DNA from: Bacteroidota bacterium
Lineage (GTDB): Bacteria; Bacteroidota; Bacteroidia; Flavobacteriales_D; Crocinitomicaceae
NCBI GenBank assembly: GCA_006226555.1
Contig: SBGS01000222.1
Span: forward strand, 1 to 10,207
Direction: 5' to 3'
Length of the DNA: 10,207 nt
The notes under the pieces are model-generated. The model searched no databases and was not told the DNA's origin. It saw only the letters and a program-made list of their open reading frames with translations. Made by a program: the position numbers and the translations under genes. This document shows positions 5,325-10,207 of the stretch, in pieces; positions within the stretch are counted from its first letter, which is position 1, and every line of letters starts with the position of its first letter.

Positions 5325-7850
5325 TTATAAAAACGCCGGAGGTTTTCTGAGTTCGATCTTTGCATCTTGGAAAAGGGCCGATGTAGCTCGGATCGAGAAT
5401 AAAAAACTTTTGTTCCCACCTATCGGAGTCCAATGAAAAGCCAGGGCCCAGCAGTGCATATCTCGATTCAGTGAAAATCTACTGTTTGTAATTTTAAAAT
5501 CGTTTAGATCAAAATTTGTTTGGGTAGATAGTTTCCATCGTTTCGTAAAGCTTACATCACCAGAGAACATAAAAGTCTGGATCTGATTATAATCGCTATC
5601 CAGAAATCCTGTTTTATTCGTGTTGGCTGTGATTGTGTATACATGTGAAAGGTTGATCTTCCAAGGGATTGAAAAATTCAACACTTGTTCAGGATGCAAC
5701 ATATAGTAATCGTAATCTGCATTCCAGTACTCTGGAATTCTTTCCAGGACCTCATTGATCTGTTTGCGACCTTCTTTGCTGGTAATTGTGATCGTCGTTG
5801 CGATATTGTTGGAGGTGAATCGTCCTAATTGATTGTATTTTAATGCATAATCTGAAATAGATTTACCTGTGGAATCATTCCAGAAATAAGGGCTAAAAGT
5901 AGAAGAAACCACAATGTTCAGCCAATTGATTGGATTTATACGCATGGTTGCACGTATATCAGACAAGTTCATCGAATCTTTCATTAAGTCATACGAACCT
6001 GCGATCGACAATTGATCAATTAATCTCGTTTTCTTAGACGTATTTAAACTATCCTTTGAAACTGATCGCTTCAATTCAAAACTATTATTGAATCCGAAAA
6101 TAATCAAGGCCTGATCCTTGGAGTTGACCGTTCCACTGTATAAACTTCTTTCGAAAGGTGAGTAGGTGATAAGTGTCTTGTCTACACCTATACTGTCACT
6201 AATAGTTGAGTTTAGCGCAGGAACGTAAGAAAAAGATACTGAAGGCATTAACACATGTCTCAAAGTGGGTTTTCGTTTTCCTACATAACGGTAGTAGCTA
6301 TACAAGGCTGTTGTAAGTTGCAGGTTAAAGCTAAGGTCATGAAGAAATCCGACCTCCTGAAGCGTATCTGTAACAGTAGTATTGTTTACTGCGTCATAGG
6401 ATTTTCTTGTTTGCTGGAAGTTCATTCGATTCCCATACGCAACAGAAGGAGTGATCTTCAAAACATTTTGGAACAATGCCCCTGTTGTTTGTACAGTGAT
6501 TTTCTGCGATGTACCTTGGATAAATTGATTGCCAATCTGATCATATCTGCCTTCCTGAAGCAATGTATCCTTAAATAGTGCGCGGTTTTGACCCTCAAAG
6601 CTGTATGTTACACCAATCGATTTGACAATTCCGATGATTCCGGATGATTTGGTAGAGATCTTTTTAAAAGGAAAGAAACGAGAGACATTAATGTTCATTA
6701 CCGGACTGGCAAGACTAATATTCTGCGTTTGGGAGTTTTGCCTTAAACTCAATTTGGCTCCCATTGTTACAGGTTTTCCTGGGAAATTTCGAGTAAGATT
6801 GATATCGGAGTTGAATGAATTCGTGAAGTAATTAGGGTTAAGTGGGTCAAGATTGTTTTTTGCGTTGTTATCAGACATGAACTGAACATTGGAAGCAAAA
6901 TTCCAATATGGACTTGACTTTCGGTCAGTTTGGTGTACCCAAGAGACCATGAATTTATTAATTGATCTGTTCTCAGGTAATCCGGTTTTGAACTGTTGAA
7001 ATCCAAGATCAATAGTTCCTCTATACTTGTATATGCTGGCATAATCAGTTTCATTTCTTAGTCCCCAAGATCCGCGACTATAAATACTTGCATAAATCGT
7101 TGTTTGTAAACGATCGTTTATTGGCAAATAATACCCAATATCGTTCAAGCCAAAACCGTATTGAGATAGCGGTACAATTTCAGGAAAAACTAATCCTTTT
7201 GCTTTGTTCTCCATTTGTGGAATAACGCTGAATGGTAGTCCCAGAGGTGTCGGAACGCCTTTGATCCAAAGATTCATTGGACCGGAAACAATTCTTTTTT
7301 CAGGAATTAAAACAGCTCTTGAGAGCTGGAAATGAAAATGAGGCTCTTCCTGGTTGCAGGTAGTGAATCTTCCTTTTTCAAAATGTATCTGATCATTTGC
7401 ATGACGCTTAGCTCTGGTCATGTACAAATAATTCTCGTCCTGTTCGAGACGAACCTCTTCTATGTAAGCTTTTTTAGTATCAAAGTTATACCTCACTTTG
7501 TGAGCATGAATCTCATCTCCGTCCAACTCAAAAACTGGAAATTCAACTTTCGAGGAATCTTCATCAAGGCGATACCTTGCTTCGATCTCTCCGTTTTCAA
7601 GGTCAATTCTTATGAAACCGGCTTTCATCACTGTGCCTTCCGAAACTACTTCAGCTTCACCATAGAGCAACAACGCATTATTGCGAATATCCATGTATAT
7701 TGAATCCCTGGCTTTGTATACGATCGGACTGGTTAGATCATCTGAATCAACAAAGACGGTATCACCCTGCTGTGCGATAACAGAACTTTTTGTTGTCATT
7801 ATCAACAACACAACGAGAATAACTCTGTATATGGAACAGTTTTTGAACAA
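5325..7850 (-). CDS. lptD: LPS-assembly outer-membrane protein LptD (Bacteroidota type)
   Basis: The product is an 841-residue outer-membrane beta-barrel that, with an LptE partner, inserts lipopolysaccharide into the outer leaflet. Residues 1-26 are a signal peptide (basic start, then VILVVLLI, likely cut near VIA-Q). An LptA/OstA-like beta-jellyroll domain spans roughly 45-200, with the conserved blocks GRFTTCNQEEPHFHF (160-174) and the GVPTPLGLPFSVIP region (198-211). The rest consists of alternating amphipathic beta-strands of the barrel. The C-terminus has the RDMHCWALAFHW motif (C800) and ends in a strand region. The mature protein has only two cysteines, C165 and C800. No ATG precedes the signal peptide, so TTG at 7850 is the likely start; the first internal ATG (M18) would lose most of the hydrophobic core. 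It is the first gene of the minus-strand operon and divergent from the amidase. Confidence 0.93.
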   Translation of the reverse strand: MFKNCSIYRVILVVLLIMTTKSSVIAQQGDTVFVDSDDLTSPIVYKARDSIYMDIRNNALLLYGEAEVVSEGTVMKAGFIRIDLENGEIEARYRLDEDSSKVEFPVFELDGDEIHAHKVRYNFDTKKAYIEEVRLEQDENYLYMTRAKRHANDQIHFEKGRFTTCNQEEPHFHFQLSRAVLIPEKRIVSGPMNLWIKGVPTPLGLPFSVIPQMENKAKGLVFPEIVPLSQYGFGLNDIGYYLPINDRLQTTIYASIYSRGSWGLRNETDYASIYKYRGTIDLGFQQFKTGLPENRSINKFMVSWVHQTDRKSSPYWNFASNVQFMSDNNAKNNLDPLNPNYFTNSFNSDINLTRNFPGKPVTMGAKLSLRQNSQTQNISLASPVMNINVSRFFPFKKISTKSSGIIGIVKSIGVTYSFEGQNRALFKDTLLQEGRYDQIGNQFIQGTSQKITVQTTGALFQNVLKITPSVAYGNRMNFQQTRKSYDAVNNTTVTDTLQEVGFLHDLSFNLQLTTALYSYYRYVGKRKPTLRHVLMPSVSFSYVPALNSTISDSIGVDKTLITYSPFERSLYSGTVNSKDQALIIFGFNNSFELKRSVSKDSLNTSKKTRLIDQLSIAGSYDLMKDSMNLSDIRATMRINPINWLNIVVSSTFSPYFWNDSTGKSISDYALKYNQLGRFTSNNIATTITITSKEGRKQINEVLERIPEYWNADYDYYMLHPEQVLNFSIPWKINLSHVYTITANTNKTGFLDSDYNQIQTFMFSGDVSFTKRWKLSTQTNFDLNDFKITNSRFSLNRDMHCWALAFHWTPIGGNKSFLFSIRATSALFQDAKIELRKPPAFL

Positions 7851-7869
7851 TAATGCTGTCTTAAATTTG
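7842..7869 (+). promoter_or_regulatory. Candidate Bacteroidota-type promoter for the amidase operon
   Basis: The plus strand has TTTG at 7842-7845 and TAAATTTG at 7862-7869, an exact match to the -7 consensus TAnnTTTG used by the Bacteroidota primary sigma factor. The 16-base spacing is slightly shorter than the usual 17-23. The predicted start is around 7875, about 40 bases before the amidase ATG. The upstream element lies in the first codons of lptD. Confidence 0.45.
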
Positions 7870-7891
7870 CTTATTGTGATGAATAACGTCG

Positions 7892-7924
7892 CAAAGCTAT
7901 TAAAATTACCCTCAAATGACTCAA
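7892..7924 (-). promoter_or_regulatory. Candidate Bacteroidota-type promoter for the lptD operon
   Basis: The minus strand has TAGCTTTG at 7892-7899, an exact TAnnTTTG match, preceded after 22 bases by TTG at 7922-7924. The predicted start is around 7885, about 35 bases before the lptD TTG start. The upstream element lies within the third and fourth codons of the amidase gene. No other promoter is evident for the seven minus-strand genes. Confidence 0.45.
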
Positions 7925-9055
7925 GTTTTGCTTGATATAGCTAGGTTCAGTTTATCAGTAACGTTATTGTTGCTCACCGGACTACATTCCTACGGTCAGG
8001 ATGATGAATCATTATTTGCATCTATTAAAACGGTTGTCATCGATGCCGGTCACGGAGGTAAGGATCCAGGATGTCATGGCGCTGCAGCGAATGAAAAAAC
8101 CGTATGCCTCAACATGGCGCTTAAACTTGGCGAAATGATCAAAAAGGAGTATCCTCACATCAAGGTGGTGTATACCCGAGATAAGGATGTTTTTGTTGAA
8201 CTTGATGAAAGAGCCAGAATAGCGAATAGAAATAATGCTGATCTTTTTATTTGTATCCACGCGAATTCAGCCAGTCCATCGGCATATGGAGCAGAAACAT
8301 ATGTTTTAGGTTTGCACAGAACAGAAGCTCAACAAAAGGTAGCAGAAAGAGAAAACTCTATTATCCATCTCGAAGATGACGGAGGAGCGAAGTATAAAGA
8401 TTTTGATATGTCACCCGATGCGATCATTGCACGTCAAATTCAATTAAGCGTGTTTCTTGATCAGTCCATAAATTTTGCTTCGAAATTACAGCATGAGTTC
8501 AAAACACTCGGTAGACACGATAGAGGTGTTAAGCAGGCAGGATTCCTTGTTTTGTACAAAACTACCATGCCGAGTGTGTTGATTGAAACAGGGTTTCTCA
8601 CGAATCCAAGTGAAGAAAAGTTCCTAAGTTCGGTCAGGTCACAGGAGGAGATGGCCAAAGCAATGTTCACGGCGTTTAAGAAATATAAGAACGAGCTGGA
8701 AGGAATCGATGAGCAGGTAGTTTCAAATTATACCGTAATCGAAGATAATAATGAAGTTACCAACAATGTTGATCAATCTTCTGAGCAGGATCAGGTTGTT
8801 TTCAGAGTTCAGATAGAAACAAGTAGTGCGCCTATAAAATTGACGGATTCCAGATTCAAGGGAATGCAGGTGTATGAATACAAACAGGATAAGCTTTTTA
8901 AATACACTACAGGACGCTTTATCAATGATTTTAATAAGGCAAATGAATTAAAGAATAAACTCCGTCAGGAAGGTTTTCAACATGCATTTGTTGTAGCCTT
9001 TATCAATAACGAACGGGTAGATTTACAAAAAGCTATTAAATTAGCGGAAAATTGA
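7916..9055 (+). CDS. Secreted N-acetylmuramoyl-L-alanine amidase (Amidase_3) with C-terminal SPOR-like domain
   Basis: This 379-residue periplasmic zinc amidase cleaves the bond between N-acetylmuramic acid and the stem peptide of peptidoglycan. Residues 1-27 are a signal peptide (hydrophobic SLSVTLLLLTGL, cut near YG-Q). The Amidase_3 domain covers about 38-255: zinc ligands H46 (DAGHGG), E60 (ANEK) and H115 (CIHAN), and catalytic E224 (VLIETGF). An insertion at about 133-185, rich in charged and helical residues, sits where AmiC-type enzymes carry a regulatory helix blocking the active site. After an acidic, Asn/Gln-rich linker (about 256-290), residues 291-375 resemble a SPOR peptidoglycan-binding domain: FRVQIETSS, then KYTTGRF, and FQHAFVVAF. 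The ATG at 7916 begins the signal peptide directly; I see no Shine-Dalgarno sequence. The stop overlaps the start of the next gene. A role in daughter-cell separation is likely but inferred. Confidence 0.94.
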   Translation: MTQVLLDIARFSLSVTLLLLTGLHSYGQDDESLFASIKTVVIDAGHGGKDPGCHGAAANEKTVCLNMALKLGEMIKKEYPHIKVVYTRDKDVFVELDERARIANRNNADLFICIHANSASPSAYGAETYVLGLHRTEAQQKVAERENSIIHLEDDGGAKYKDFDMSPDAIIARQIQLSVFLDQSINFASKLQHEFKTLGRHDRGVKQAGFLVLYKTTMPSVLIETGFLTNPSEEKFLSSVRSQEEMAKAMFTAFKKYKNELEGIDEQVVSNYTVIEDNNEVTNNVDQSSEQDQVVFRVQIETSSAPIKLTDSRFKGMQVYEYKQDKLFKYTTGRFINDFNKANELKNKLRQEGFQHAFVVAFINNERVDLQKAIKLAEN

Positions 9056-10095
9056 AAGCTTTGAAGATCCGAAAAGAAATCATTACCGGACTTGTTACCA
9101 TCGCAGCAATCGGTTTACTGGTAACGGGTGTTAACTTTCTGAAAGGAAATAGTTTTTTTGGAGGAGATCAGGTGTATTATGCCTATTTTCCCAATACAGG
9201 TGGAGTATCTCCTGCAACGTCTGTGTATGTAAATGGGGTAGTGGTAGGTAAAGTGCTTACGGTAGATCTGACAGGTGATAAAGATTCCCTGCGAAAGGTT
9301 GTAATGAAGTTTAATATTACTGACGAAAACCTGAAAATACCTGTAGGTTCTGAAATTCAGGCAGGTTCATTCGATATGTTCACCAAAGGATTGATCATTT
9401 CAATGAACGACAATATCGATCAAGGATTTTATCCCGAAAACAGTAAGATCCAGGGGATTGTTAGTGTGGACATCACGTCTCAGGTAAAGGCTTATGCCGA
9501 TCCGATCTCTCAAAAAGTTCAAGCGATGATGACCTCTATTGACAAAATGGTCAACGATATCTCTGCTTTTTGGGACACAAGTGCTACCTCTGAAATTGAA
9601 TCGAGTATACGAGAAGTTAAAATTGCCATCAAGAAGTTTGGTAATGCAGCCAATGAGATCGAAGGTCTCGTAATTGAAGAAAGAGCTAAAATTTCACGTA
9701 TCATGACCAACGTGGAACACATTACGCTTAATCTCAAAAAAGCAAATGATACAGTGAAGGCTATCATCGGAAACGTAAAACATATTACGGATGATCTTGT
9801 AACAGCCGACTTTACAGGTGTGATTGAAAACGCCAAAAATACCATGCATACGCTAAATACGACGCTTGAAAAGGCTAACAAAGGTGAAGGTTCACTTGGT
9901 AAGCTGTTAAGCGACGACGGTTTATACAATGAACTTGTCAAAACCAATCAGGAACTTCAAAACCTTGTCAATGACTTACAGGTGCACCCTGAACGTTATA
10001 TTCATTTCTCAGTCTTCGGAGCTAAATCCAAAGGAGTTCCGCTGACCAATAATGAGGAAAAGAAGTTGAAGAATTTCCTTGATACGTTACATTAA
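9052..10095 (+). CDS. MlaD/MCE-family membrane-anchored lipid-transport protein
   Basis: This encodes a 347-residue inner-membrane-anchored periplasmic protein with one MCE domain, the family that forms hexameric rings for phospholipid movement between membranes. A transmembrane helix lies at about 11-31. The MCE domain covers about 40-120, with NTGGVSPATSVYVNGVVVGKV (48-68) as its signature. Residues 145-310 are long helical coiled-coil-like sequence with a 21-residue echo (NVEHIT at 220-225, NVKHIT at 241-246). A GEGSLGKLLSDDGLY block and the closing NDLQVHPERYIHFSVFG follow. The frame lacks an early ATG. TTG at 9052 overlaps the amidase stop as TTGA; a second TTG at 9061 (read as MKIRKEIITG) matches the usual beginning of relatives equally well. 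No MlaE, MlaF or MlaB genes are visible, so membership of an Mla system is inferred. Confidence 0.92.
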   Translation: MKALKIRKEIITGLVTIAAIGLLVTGVNFLKGNSFFGGDQVYYAYFPNTGGVSPATSVYVNGVVVGKVLTVDLTGDKDSLRKVVMKFNITDENLKIPVGSEIQAGSFDMFTKGLIISMNDNIDQGFYPENSKIQGIVSVDITSQVKAYADPISQKVQAMMTSIDKMVNDISAFWDTSATSEIESSIREVKIAIKKFGNAANEIEGLVIEERAKISRIMTNVEHITLNLKKANDTVKAIIGNVKHITDDLVTADFTGVIENAKNTMHTLNTTLEKANKGEGSLGKLLSDDGLYNELVKTNQELQNLVNDLQVHPERYIHFSVFGAKSKGVPLTNNEEKKLKNFLDTLH

Positions 10096-10108
10096 TTAAT
10101 TATTGATT

Positions 10109-10207
10109 ATGATCTCATCGATTGTTTTCGGAGTTCTGTTGATCGCCGGGTTTGGTTTCTTTATATGGAACATAAATAAGATCCGATATAATATAAATTT
10201 AGGTAAG
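10109..10207 (+). CDS. Probable membrane-anchored (Fe-S)-binding oxidoreductase, N-terminal fragment
   Basis: ATG at 10109 opens a frame that stays open to the window edge (33 codons). The product begins with a hydrophobic helix (about residues 3-20: SIVFGVLLIAGFGFFIWN) followed by basic NKIRYNINLGK. This pattern, a single membrane helix then an RxNIxLG-like turn, matches the start of the (Fe-S)-binding, heterodisulfide-reductase-like proteins that I recall following the MlaD-like gene in many Bacteroidota. No cysteine motif is within reach, so the call rests on this short match and on gene order. It begins 13 nt after the MlaD-like stop, in the same direction, and is probably co-transcribed. 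Confidence 0.6.
   Translation, partial: MISSIVFGVLLIAGFGFFIWNINKIRYNINLGK

Noticed and set aside
6767..7054. Minus-strand 95-codon ORF in another frame of lptD
   Set aside because: It overlaps uninterrupted lptD barrel sequence, has no recognisable motif, and the lptD frame is conserved in character across the region.
7332..7703. Plus-strand ORFs opposite lptD (also 6255-6578, 6622-6831 and 7681-7935)
   Set aside because: They are antisense shadows with low-complexity hydrophobic translations and no motif or ribosome binding site; lptD explains the sequence.
9519..9947. Minus-strand 142-codon ORF opposite the MlaD-like gene
   Set aside because: The Ser/Leu/Ile-rich translation is what results from reading the coiled-coil coding sequence backwards; no independent support.
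10093..10110. AT-rich short repeats (TTAATTAATTA) after the MlaD-like stop as a terminator or att site
   Set aside because: No GC stem or T-tract follows, the gap is just 13 bases and the next gene runs in the same direction.
1..10207. Mobile element, CRISPR array, defence or toxin-antitoxin system, RNA gene
   Set aside because: Reading both strands showed no direct-repeat array, inverted terminal repeats, transposase or integrase motifs, tRNA-like cloverleaf or small paired ORFs; nearly every base belongs to a recognisable gene.

Overview
The window looks like an ordinary chromosomal segment of a Bacteroidota (Bacteroidetes) bacterium. Four things point there: an LptD of the Bacteroidota type (841 residues, with the RDMHCW motif near its C-terminus); the order LptD / amidase / MlaD-like protein / (Fe-S)-binding protein, which I recall as common in that phylum; candidate promoters of the TAnnTTTG type; and few Shine-Dalgarno sequences. 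I cannot safely go below phylum level. Coding density is almost total. No intergenic gap exceeds 65 bases, and I see no tRNA, rRNA, insertion sequence, CRISPR array, phage gene or defence gene.

Left and centre (1 to 7850, minus strand): seven genes run leftward in a very tight row, probably one operon. In transcription order they are lptD (outer-membrane LPS translocon), yqgE (conserved protein of unknown function), rarA (AAA+ replication-fork ATPase), an LpxL/HtrB-family lipid A acyltransferase, a secreted Asp-box beta-propeller protein, an HD-domain phosphohydrolase and a ROK-family sugar kinase. The kinase gene runs off the left edge. Junctions are 17 nt apart, 1 nt overlap, 17 nt overlap, 32 nt overlap, 4 nt overlap and 3 nt apart. 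The first and fourth genes both serve LPS biogenesis.

Divergent junction (about 7840 to 7925): 65 bases separate the start codons of lptD and the amidase. Each direction has a good TAnnTTTG element. The two candidate promoters point at each other, and the upstream element of each lies inside the first codons of the opposite gene.

Right (7916 to 10207, plus strand): a secreted N-acetylmuramoyl-L-alanine amidase with a C-terminal SPOR-like domain, a membrane-anchored MCE/MlaD-family protein whose start overlaps the amidase stop, and the first 33 codons of a probable membrane-anchored (Fe-S)-binding protein.

Taken together, the divergon covers outer-membrane LPS insertion and acylation on one side, and peptidoglycan cleavage plus phospholipid trafficking on the other. 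I found no convincing new biological system. The points most worth checking are the facing promoters, the translational-coupling devices at gene junctions (including a six-codon mini-ORF before yqgE), the run of non-ATG starts, and the reduced two-cysteine pattern of LptD.
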